Shown: positions 56,815 to 64,000 of the stretch, piece after piece
How positions within the stretch are numbered: position 1 is the first letter of the stretch
Layout of the letters: each line of letters starts with the position of its first letter
Assembly: GCA_007121075.1 (NCBI GenBank)
Contig: SKMK01000003.1
Location: forward strand, 1 to 64,000
Length of the DNA stretch: 64,000 nt
Direction of reading: 5' to 3'
Origin: Syntrophomonadaceae bacterium
GTDB taxonomy: Bacteria; Bacillota; Dethiobacteria; DTU022
Translations under genes and position numbers: made by a program
The notes under the pieces: generated by a model
What the model was told of the DNA's origin: nothing
Seen by the model: only the letters and a program-made list of their open reading frames with translations
The model's database searches: none

Positions 56815-57024
56815 TTTTCCCTCTCTCCCTAAAGAAATTACTTAACCTGCCTCCCCTGTTATGGTTCGTGATTCTTTTCACTCATCCTCCCTCCAATTGG
56901 AAATTATGATATCCGATTAAGGCTAAGCCTTTATCCATGCGATCAACCTATGATAACTTCGCCATTCTTTGAGAAATTCCTTTTACAGTTTTAATAGTAA
57001 GTAATTTTAACGAATATATTTTTT

Positions 57025-57987
57025 CTAAGTCCTAAAGTGGCGGGCTGCCTGCACGGCCAGGCCGACGGCATTGTCGGAAGCAAACTCCGGAGCGGCAAAA
57101 AACAACTTGAGTTTCTCCGTTTTCCAGGCCAGTCTTTCTCTGATATACCTGTTTGCCATAACCCCTCCCACGGCCAGGACTCCGTCAAAATCATCACCGC
57201 CGGTATGGGAGCTGGTAATGGCTGCGGCCAGGGAGTCAGCGATGCAGGCCTCTATTGCCCGGGCCACGTCTTCTTTCCTCCACCCTTCCCGCAGGGCCTG
57301 TTCAGCCCGGGTAGCGGGGCCGGAAAAACTGATCTGTGCCCCTTTTATTGCTACCGGCAGCTCCACGGCTCCGTCTTGCCCCGCCCGGGCCAGTATTTCC
57401 AGCTGCGGCCCGGCCGGAAATCCCAGTTCCATCATTCTTCCCAGACGGTCAATAAACTGTCCGGCATTTAGATCGCTGCCCCCGCCGAGCAGGTGTAGTT
57501 CCAGTGAGCCGGGCTTAATTTCTTCGGCGGCAACGACTTCGGTGGTCCCTCCCGACAAATGGACGCACAAGTAGCGCCCTGGTTTCAGCCCTGCCGACCA
57601 CAGACCGGCCATTATATGCCCTTCCTGATGCGAAGAAGGCAAAAAATTAAGGCCCATGGTTTGAGCAAGAAACAAACCAAAGGCCTCACTTACTTTGAAA
57701 ACCGGCATGTAGGAATTCGGCTGCGGACGAGGGCGGGTTGAGGCGGCAGCCGCAGCTACCTTATATCCCTTCATTCTATTGCCCCTGCCCTCCCATAGCA
57801 GGGGCAAGTTTTTGATATGAGAAAAAACTGCCTCCGACTGGCGCAAACCCAGGCTGCCTGTTTCAACAGCCAGGGGCAACCTGCTGTCAATAATTAGCCT
57901 TTCTTCCCGGTCAACCACGGCCAGTGAAGTAGTATACGCCGACGTATCAAGCCCCAAATAGATTAGATACTCATGATTCTCTCTCAA
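57025..57987 (-). CDS. TsaD/Kae1-like (M22) family paralog
   Basis: YLGLDTSAYTTSLAVV; SHQEGHIMAGL metal-site-like; VGGVMANRYIRERL. Confidence 0.82.
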   Translation of the reverse strand: MRENHEYLIYLGLDTSAYTTSLAVVDREERLIIDSRLPLAVETGSLGLRQSEAVFSHIKNLPLLWEGRGNRMKGYKVAAAAASTRPRPQPNSYMPVFKVSEAFGLFLAQTMGLNFLPSSHQEGHIMAGLWSAGLKPGRYLCVHLSGGTTEVVAAEEIKPGSLELHLLGGGSDLNAGQFIDRLGRMMELGFPAGPQLEILARAGQDGAVELPVAIKGAQISFSGPATRAEQALREGWRKEDVARAIEACIADSLAAAITSSHTGGDDFDGVLAVGGVMANRYIRERLAWKTEKLKLFFAAPEFASDNAVGLAVQAARHFRT

Positions 57988-58387
57988 AAGCTTCTCCTAC
58001 CGCACGATCTAATACTCCATTGATAAAGCCAACAGCTTCACCAGTGCTGCCGTATTTTTTGGCCAGCTCCAGGGCCTCGTTTATCGAAACTGCGGGGGGG
58101 ATATCGGGACGATAATTAATTTCAAAAAGGGCCAGCCGGAGCAGGTTGCGATCCACGGCGGAAAGTCTTTCAAGCTCCCACTTGACCAGGTGTTTCTTAA
58201 TGATTTGATCCAGAGGCTCGCGGTTACCAACCGTACCGGTTACCAGCTCTTCTACGAACTGCTCTTCTTCTTCGTTGAACTTGTAATCTTCCAAAGATCG
58301 GATCAGGGCCTGTTTAACCCTGCATCTGCCAATATCAACTTGAAAAAGAGCTTTAAAAGCAACTTCTCTAGCTAAACGACGGGACAA
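57971..58387 (-). CDS. nusB: Transcription antitermination factor NusB
   Basis: SRRLAREVAFKALFQVD; INEALELAKKYGSTGEAVGFINGVLDR. Confidence 0.95.
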   Translation of the reverse strand: MSRRLAREVAFKALFQVDIGRCRVKQALIRSLEDYKFNEEEEQFVEELVTGTVGNREPLDQIIKKHLVKWELERLSAVDRNLLRLALFEINYRPDIPPAVSINEALELAKKYGSTGEAVGFINGVLDRAVGEAFERES

Positions 58388-58455
58388 TCGGTCAGTACCT
58401 CCGTGCTGTCAGCTTATAATCATTAAAAAAGATAGTAGCGTTTAGCGGTTTGGGC

Positions 58456-58686
58456 TCAATCAGATTCTTCTCTGGTAGAAAATAGGCGCCTAAAAAAACT
58501 GCCGACATCTTTACTGAGATCTAATCTCCAGCCAATCAATATCCCGATCCCGATACACAGGTATATAAAAACACTCCACCAGAATCCATAATTAACCACC
58601 AACAGGGCAAATACCAGCCCCAGCAAACCGCCCAGGATTTTTCCCCAGTGTCTGCTGATTATTAACCACCAGTTCATTTCAGACAA
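58456..58686 (-). CDS. DUF2273 small integral membrane protein
   Basis: Two TM segments, GLVFALLVVNYGFWWSVFIYLCIGIGILIGWRLD; next to amaP/asp23. Confidence 0.8.
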   Translation of the reverse strand: MSEMNWWLIISRHWGKILGGLLGLVFALLVVNYGFWWSVFIYLCIGIGILIGWRLDLSKDVGSFFRRLFSTREESD

Positions 58687-58718
58687 GATATGCTCCCCCT
58701 TCTAACATAAATTCGGAT

Positions 58719-59249
58719 CTATTTTTTGGATGGAGCCTGTTCTGTAACAATGTTCTCGACCATCACTTTAACTTCGTGGACGGTTATTCCGGTAATCTCT
58801 TCAACATATTCCTTAATCTTCGACTGCAGTTCACTGGTCAACCCCGGCATAGAAACGTCGGGCATAACCCTGATTTTTACAGTGATAATCAGTCCATCCT
58901 GCGTAAAAGAAACCTGCCTGCTGACATCTTTAAGACCCTGGATTTGCTGGACGACCCTTAAAACAATATTCTCAATAGCAGGAATCGATATGGCCACTTC
59001 ACCATATTCGCTGCCTTTAAGCACAGCATTGCCGGGGCCTTTGGACTTGCGAAAGCCGAGGATTAACAAAATCAGGGCAATCAGCACTAAAGCCGCTACA
59101 ACCCCAAGGACAACTTCTTCTCCTGCCCATCCGGGCAGGTACAGGGCAAGGCCGGGAACCAGATTGTATTTAACGGCTAGCAGAAACAGGGCGGCGCCAA
59201 TCAATATTAGCGCCACAAAAACCATTATCACCCGGGCTAACGTTTTCAT
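58719..59249 (-). CDS. amaP: Alkaline shock response membrane anchor protein AmaP
   Basis: Two N-terminal TM segments + Asp23-like C-terminal domain; context. Confidence 0.85.
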   Translation of the reverse strand: MKTLARVIMVFVALILIGAALFLLAVKYNLVPGLALYLPGWAGEEVVLGVVAALVLIALILLILGFRKSKGPGNAVLKGSEYGEVAISIPAIENIVLRVVQQIQGLKDVSRQVSFTQDGLIITVKIRVMPDVSMPGLTSELQSKIKEYVEEITGITVHEVKVMVENIVTEQAPSKK

Positions 59250-59284
59250 ATAAAGTCCCCCTTTGTTTTATACCAGTCTAACCC

Positions 59285-59725
59285 TTATTCTTTGCTTTCT
59301 ACTTCCTCTTCGCCTTCTGCGGGCTCTCCTTCAATCTCTTCTTCTTTCTGGGGGAAATGGACGCCCTGGACATGAACATTAACTCCAGTCACCCGGAGCC
59401 CGGTCATATTTTCAACCGTATTTTTAACTCCTTCCTGGATATCCCAGGCCACATCGGGAATCCGGGCGCCGTAATCAACTATGATAAAGATGTCTACTTT
59501 TGCTTCTTCGGTGCCGACCTCTACCTTAATGCCCTTGGAGAGGTTACGGCGGCCGAGTACTTCGGCGATGCCGCCGGCGATACCGCCGCTCATCGAGGCT
59601 ACTCCCTCAATTTCTGTCGCGGCCAAACCGGCAATTATCGAAACCACTTCTTCGGCAATCTTAACTTCTCCAAGTTCTGTGGGCAGGGTCCGGGTCTCTT
59701 CATCCGCCATTTTCATACCTCCCAA
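59285..59725 (-). CDS. Asp23/Gls24 family envelope stress response protein
   Basis: GEVKIAEEVVSIIAGLAATEIEGVASMSGG; GIKVEVGTEEAKVDIFIIVDYG. Confidence 0.93.
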   Translation of the reverse strand: MGGMKMADEETRTLPTELGEVKIAEEVVSIIAGLAATEIEGVASMSGGIAGGIAEVLGRRNLSKGIKVEVGTEEAKVDIFIIVDYGARIPDVAWDIQEGVKNTVENMTGLRVTGVNVHVQGVHFPQKEEEIEGEPAEGEEEVESKE

Positions 59726-59836
59726 CCATAATATTTATAAGCGCAAAGCTTATCCTTTAAACTGTATTATAACAGACTACGGTTAACGGTTCAATTTTCC
59801 GGCCCGGTAAACTACTATTTTTTCAGTTTTTATCGG

Positions 59837-60292
59837 CTATTCTTCTTCCTCTTCCTTTTCGTCCAGATCCGACAATTCCTCAAAATCTTCATCCCATTCT
59901 TCGTCGTCAACCAGCACGGCTTCACCGCAGCCGGGGCAGGTCACCTCGATCGAAGAGTCCTGGTCGAGAATATTTTCGTCAAATACAACGATTTCCCGGC
60001 AGTTGGGGCATTCAATAGAAAATCCATCTTCGTATTCATCAAACTCATCTTCATCTTCTTCTTCATCTTCATAAAAATCTTCTTCAATTTCGCTTAGGTC
60101 GTCGTCAATCGCTTCTGTGTACTCAAACAACTCCTCGTAATCAACCCTGAGATGCTCTACTTCATCGGCCATATCTTCTAACAGATCGATAATTCGCTGC
60201 AGGATTTTTTGCTCCTTGCTTTCATCTCCCAAATCTATGCCTTCCGTATAACCCCTTAAGTACGATACTCTTGCTTTCAAATCTTCATGCAC
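59837..60292 (-). CDS. CD1247 N-terminal-domain-like protein with zinc-ribbon-like C-terminus
   Basis: LKARVSYLRGYTEGIDLGDESKEQKILQRIIDLLEDMADEV; CPNCREIVVF...CPGCGEAV; upstream of efp homologue. Confidence 0.75.
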   Translation of the reverse strand: MHEDLKARVSYLRGYTEGIDLGDESKEQKILQRIIDLLEDMADEVEHLRVDYEELFEYTEAIDDDLSEIEEDFYEDEEEDEDEFDEYEDGFSIECPNCREIVVFDENILDQDSSIEVTCPGCGEAVLVDDEEWDEDFEELSDLDEKEEEEE

Positions 60293-60325
60293 GGCAAATT
60301 CCTCCCTTTAAGATAGTAGCCTTGA

Positions 60326-60886
60326 TCAGGCCCGTTCAATGTAATTCCCGGTGCGGGTGTCTATTTTGATCAATTCGCCGGTATTGACAAAAAGCGGAAC
60401 CTGGACTACGAGGCCCGTTTCCATGGTCGCCGGCTTGGTGGCTCCGGATGCGGTGTCACCTTTCAGGCCCGGCTCCGTGTCGGTTACCTGCAGGGTTACC
60501 GTAACCGGCAGATCAACGCCCACAATTTCGTCTCCATGCATGAGCACCTGAAGACGGTCGTTTTCTTTGAGGTACTTGACCCCGCTGCCAAGATTTTCTT
60601 CAGAAATGGTAATCTGTTCGTAGGTTTCCAGGTCCATCAAGTAAAACAGATCATCGTCCCGGTAAAGATATTCCATTTCTTTCCTTTCCAGGTGAGCCCG
60701 GGACACCTTTTCACCAGCCCGAAAAGTGTGTTCAATAATCGACCCCGAGCGCAAGTTGCGCAGTTTGGACCGGACAAAGGCTGCCCCTTTACCCGGCTTG
60801 ACGTGCTGGAATTCCAGGACTGTATAAATCTCCCCCCCCATTTCAATTGTTACCCCTGTATGAAAGTCGTTAGTTGAGATCATCAT
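60326..60886 (-). CDS. efp: Elongation factor P
   Basis: FQHVKPGKGAAFVRSKLRNLRSG; TGNYIERA C-terminus. Confidence 0.96.
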   Translation of the reverse strand: MMISTNDFHTGVTIEMGGEIYTVLEFQHVKPGKGAAFVRSKLRNLRSGSIIEHTFRAGEKVSRAHLERKEMEYLYRDDDLFYLMDLETYEQITISEENLGSGVKYLKENDRLQVLMHGDEIVGVDLPVTVTLQVTDTEPGLKGDTASGATKPATMETGLVVQVPLFVNTGELIKIDTRTGNYIERA

Positions 60887-60917
60887 TTTAGCAGCCTACC
60901 CTTCTTCATAATGAGTT

Positions 60918-61985
60918 CTAATTTATAATTGTCAGCTCACGGGAACTTGCCGTAAACACTTCCGCGCCGGCGGCGGTAACACATGCCATATCCTCTATCC
61001 TAACTCCGCCCCAACCCTTGATGTAGACACCCGGTTCAACTGTTACGGTCATGCCCGGCTTAAGGATGGTAGTGCTCAGGGGGTTCAAAACCGGCTGTTC
61101 ATGGGTTTCCAGCCCGATCCCGTGGCCCAGGCCGTGCCCAAAATAATTGGCATAGCCGGCCCGGTCTATAATATCGCGGGCCACCGCATCCAGGTCGCTG
61201 GCCCTCATGCCTGGCTTCACAGCCCGGCCAGCTTCCTGCTGGGCTTCCAGGACCAGGTTGTAGATCTCACGCTGCTTTTGATCGGCTTTACCCAGGGCCA
61301 GCGTCCTGGTCATATCGGTGGCATAACCCTCAAAAACAGCACCGTAATCGATGGTTACCAGGTCACCTTCCTGCATGATCCTGTTCGATGCCGTACCGTG
61401 GGGCATTGCCCCCCTTTCTCCGGAAGCAACTATAAATCGAAAAGACCTTTCTTCTGCTCCCTGCCTGAGCAGGTAGATTTCCAGTTCCAGGGCCAGTTCA
61501 TTTTCCGGCAGGCCCGGTTTGATGATGGACAGAATAAACTTAAAGGCCCGGTCAAGGACTTTTGCTCCCCGGCGCATGGTTTCAATTTCCGCTTTGCCTT
61601 TCCGCATCCGCTGTTTTTCCACGGCATCATCAACCGGGATCAGTTCCGCCGGCAGCTTTTCAATCATTTCCTGGTGGGTGGAATAAACCACATGCCTGCT
61701 CTCAAATCCAACTTTTTCCCAGCCGGCCTCGGATATAATCGGGGCCAGGCTTTTATAAAGATCATCCTGCCACCGCCGGCTTTCAAAATGCCCGGCTTGA
61801 TCGGCGGCCTGTTCTAAATAACGGAAGTCTGTAACCAGGATCGCTTCAGTCCCGCTGATTAACAATACTCCGCTCGTCCCTTCAAAACCGCTCAGGTAGC
61901 GGCGGTTAACCGGGTTGCTGATCAACATGGCATCAATGCTATATTCACTTAAAATTTTCCTAAATTTGTTCAGGCGGCTTTTCAT
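60918..61985 (-). CDS. Xaa-Pro aminopeptidase/dipeptidase (M24B)
   Basis: TIDYGAVFEGYATDMTRTLALG; GHGLGHGIGLETHEQP; TVEPGVYIKGWGGVRIED. Confidence 0.94.
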   Translation of the reverse strand: MKSRLNKFRKILSEYSIDAMLISNPVNRRYLSGFEGTSGVLLISGTEAILVTDFRYLEQAADQAGHFESRRWQDDLYKSLAPIISEAGWEKVGFESRHVVYSTHQEMIEKLPAELIPVDDAVEKQRMRKGKAEIETMRRGAKVLDRAFKFILSIIKPGLPENELALELEIYLLRQGAEERSFRFIVASGERGAMPHGTASNRIMQEGDLVTIDYGAVFEGYATDMTRTLALGKADQKQREIYNLVLEAQQEAGRAVKPGMRASDLDAVARDIIDRAGYANYFGHGLGHGIGLETHEQPVLNPLSTTILKPGMTVTVEPGVYIKGWGGVRIEDMACVTAAGAEVFTASSRELTIIN

Positions 61986-61988
61986 AAC

Positions 61989-62441
61989 CTAATCCTGCCG
62001 TTTCTTAATCATATTCAGCAGGGCCTCCAGGCCCAGCAGGTAGCTGTCTTCCCCGAAACCGCACATTATCCCCCCGGCAACCGGTGAAATCACCGAATGA
62101 CGGCGAAATGGTTCCCGGGCGAAGATATTGCTCAGGTGTACTTCAACCAGTGGAAGCCTGGATGCGGACAAAGCATCCCGCAGGGAGTAACTATAGTGGG
62201 TGAGGGCACCCGGGTTGATCAGGATTCCGTCAAAATGGCCCTGGGCCTCCTGGATGCGGTCAATCAGGGCCCCTTCACAGTTGGACTGGAAAGTTTCTAC
62301 CCGGGCGTCAAGATCCGGCGCCCGTTCTTTCAAAAACTGATCAATTTCAGCCAGGGTCCGGGTCCCGTAAAGTTCAGGTTCCCTCCGGCCCAGCAGGTTG
62401 AGATTGGGTCCATGGAGAACTAAAATACTGCAACCTGCCAC
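61989..62441 (-). CDS. aroQ: Type II 3-dehydroquinate dehydratase
   Basis: [57 protein letters not shown]. Confidence 0.95.
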   Translation of the reverse strand: MAGCSILVLHGPNLNLLGRREPELYGTRTLAEIDQFLKERAPDLDARVETFQSNCEGALIDRIQEAQGHFDGILINPGALTHYSYSLRDALSASRLPLVEVHLSNIFAREPFRRHSVISPVAGGIMCGFGEDSYLLGLEALLNMIKKRQD

Positions 62442-62557
62442 TTCGCCTACCTCCCTTAAAAATAATAAAACTAATTTCCCGTATTTACAGTAAAATTCCT
62501 GCTTCTGACCGATAAATTTTTCTAAAACAGCAAGGAACCGTAAATCAGTTCAATAAA

Positions 62558-63097
62558 TCAGCGGTTGTTTAAACAGGATAGAATTTCTGAGGCAACCTGC
62601 CGGGGTGTTTTAGCGGTTGTATCGATTTCAAAATCGCAGTTCCGGTAATAAGGTTCCCTTTCTTCCAGCATTTTTTTTACCTTTTGTTCCGGCTCTGGTC
62701 CGTTTAAAAGAGGCCTGTGCCCGGTACCGGAAATTCTCCGGCAAATTTCCTCCGCTGAGGCCCTGAGCAGGACAATCAGGCCGACTTTCTTTAACATGGC
62801 CCTGTTATTCTCTCTCAAAACCACACCCCCACCGGTAGCAACCACCAGGCTGCCCGGAGGGTACCTATCCAGGCTTTTCACCACTTTGCTTTCCCGCTCC
62901 CGGAAAAACCCTTCTCCGTATTTTTCAAAAATGAGGGGCACACTTAAACCGGTAGCCGTTTTAACCAGTTGATCGGTGTCCACAAACCGCCTCTTCAATT
63001 TAGCGGCCAACAGTTTGCCCACTTCGGTTTTTCCGGTACCCATGAAGCCGGTTAAGATGATTTGTCTGCTTTCCAAACGGGCAGTAATCTGAACCAT
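62558..63097 (-). CDS. aroK: Shikimate kinase
   Basis: ILTGFMGTGKTEVGKLLA; FVDTDQLVK; VVATGGGVVLREN. Confidence 0.95.
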   Translation of the reverse strand: MVQITARLESRQIILTGFMGTGKTEVGKLLAAKLKRRFVDTDQLVKTATGLSVPLIFEKYGEGFFRERESKVVKSLDRYPPGSLVVATGGGVVLRENNRAMLKKVGLIVLLRASAEEICRRISGTGHRPLLNGPEPEQKVKKMLEEREPYYRNCDFEIDTTAKTPRQVASEILSCLNNR

Positions 63098-63172
63098 CCC
63101 CTGCCTGCACCGCTATTATTTACTATCATATCATAACCTGTAACCGCGTAATTGGAATATGCTCCTGCGGTT

Positions 63173-63751
63173 TTAATAAATTTCCCAGTGCTCAGGAGGC
63201 TCTTCTGAAATTCTGACCCTGCCGGTGGCCGGGGCAACAATTATATACAAAACACTGCCGGCGGCGTTCTCCAGGGCCACAGTACCGCCGCTGCTGGGAG
63301 AACCGTTATAGTTAAAGAGAAGATAGCGGACATTGTCTGACATGGGAAAGTTAACCGACCTGAGTATCACCCCTTCCGGCAGCTCAACAAGGTAGGTCTC
63401 CTCGCTCTTACCGCATGTAACCCGGTACCTGCCATCAAGCCTGAATTCCAGGATTTGACCGCTGCCCGTTGTGATCGCCCTCTGCTGGGCTTTGCGCATT
63501 TCAGTGGTCATGGTCCTGGCCGCCAGATCAAGGTTGTGTTTTTGCCCCAGGCCCTGGACGGCTGGAGCGGCCACCAGCGCCAAAATCCCGAGCAAGGCCA
63601 CTATACATACCAGTTCGACCAAAGTGAAGGCAAATTCAGTTTTGAGTTCTTTTCTTGTTGTTTTTATCATCTGTTTAAATAATCTTTCCGCCGTTGATAA
63701 ATAATAATCAAGGCAATCATCAATCATCCTGCTGCAGTTCGGAAAAAACAC
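63173..63751 (-). CDS. Prepilin-type pseudopilin (GspH-like)
   Basis: FAFTLVELVCIVALLGILALVAAPAV; GspH-like C-terminus; start may be MIKTTRK at 63670. Confidence 0.83.
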   Translation of the reverse strand: MFFPNCSRMIDDCLDYYLSTAERLFKQMIKTTRKELKTEFAFTLVELVCIVALLGILALVAAPAVQGLGQKHNLDLAARTMTTEMRKAQQRAITTGSGQILEFRLDGRYRVTCGKSEETYLVELPEGVILRSVNFPMSDNVRYLLFNYNGSPSSGGTVALENAAGSVLYIIVAPATGRVRISEEPPEHWEIY

Positions 63752-64000
63752 AACTGTTCTCTACGAACCCGGCTGTTTGATCATCGAGCAGGCTGTTAAA
63801 GGTAGCCCGCACCGCCTCACCCAGGGTAGTGACCCCTTCTTCGACGCACCTTAAGGCCCCGGAAAGCAGGGGCTGCATTCCCAGCTCCACCGCTTTATTA
63901 TGAATCGCCACAGCCGGCGACCGGTTTAAAATTAAAGCCTGCAGTTCCTGGCCCACGACCAGGATTTCCTGGATCGAAGTGCGCCCTCGAAAGCCGGTAT
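63720..64000 (-). CDS. C-terminal end of GspE/PilB-type secretion ATPase (truncated by window edge)
   Basis: In-frame upstream of the listed ORF: TGFRGRTSIQEILVVGQELQALI..., then ELGMQPLLSGALRCVEEGVTTLGEAVRATF. Confidence 0.8.
   Translation of the reverse strand, partial: TGFRGRTSIQEILVVGQELQALILNRSPAVAIHNKAVELGMQPLLSGALRCVEEGVTTLGEAVRATFNSLLDDQTAGFVENSCVFSELQQDD

Noticed and set aside
56930-56950. Small palindrome AAGGCTAAGCCTT upstream of the NuoF-GltD gene
   Set aside because: Only 6-bp arms, no U-tract or motif partner; too weak to claim
1-64000. CRISPR arrays, prophage, IS elements or toxin-antitoxin modules
   Set aside because: No regularly spaced repeats, transposase/integrase cassettes (other than housekeeping XerD-like) or TA pairs were recognised

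Overview
Chromosomal segment of an anaerobic Firmicutes/Clostridia-like bacterium, mostly minus-strand housekeeping operons. I see about 60 supportable CDS, two tRNA genes (Leu-CAG, Pro-GGG), several intrinsic-terminator-like hairpins and one large structured non-coding RNA locus. Main blocks: a molybdenum hydroxylase maturation fusion (YqeC-MocA); dinB/yolD; a giant double-activase (BcrAD/HgdC-type) protein; argF; thiolase; DAG kinase; slipin/NfeD; an Rrf2 regulator with a two-gene Fe-S/Zn-ribbon operon; ndk; speE/speH; ADP-forming acyl-CoA synthetase; a KamA-family aminomutase with glutamate-2,3-aminomutase-like residues; two plsY-like genes; der; ispH-rpsA fusion; plsC; cmk; aroH; rluB; scpB; scpA; trpS; M50 protease; DHH-CBS-tRNA nucleotidyltransferase; xerD; nudF; sigma-54 activator; recN; nadK; tlyA; dxs; oapA-like gene; probable OLE RNA; ispA; xseB; xseA; a NuoG-like/NuoF-GltD redox pair; TsaD-like; nusB; amaP/asp23; efp; pepQ; aroQ; aroK; pseudopilin; and a truncated GspE/PilB C-terminus at the right edge. 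The most notable items are (1) a ~580-nt ORF-poor structured region between ispA and an OapA-like membrane protein gene, with its own promoter, matching the context of OLE RNA; (2) a shared 15-bp palindrome placed identically just downstream of the -10 boxes of an Rrf2 gene and of the neighbouring Fe-S operon; (3) a NuoF(4Fe4S)-GltD plus NuoG-like redox module between nusB and xseA; (4) absence of sporulation genes from three neighbourhoods where they normally sit. All functional calls are from reading sequence and motif memory; no database search was run.
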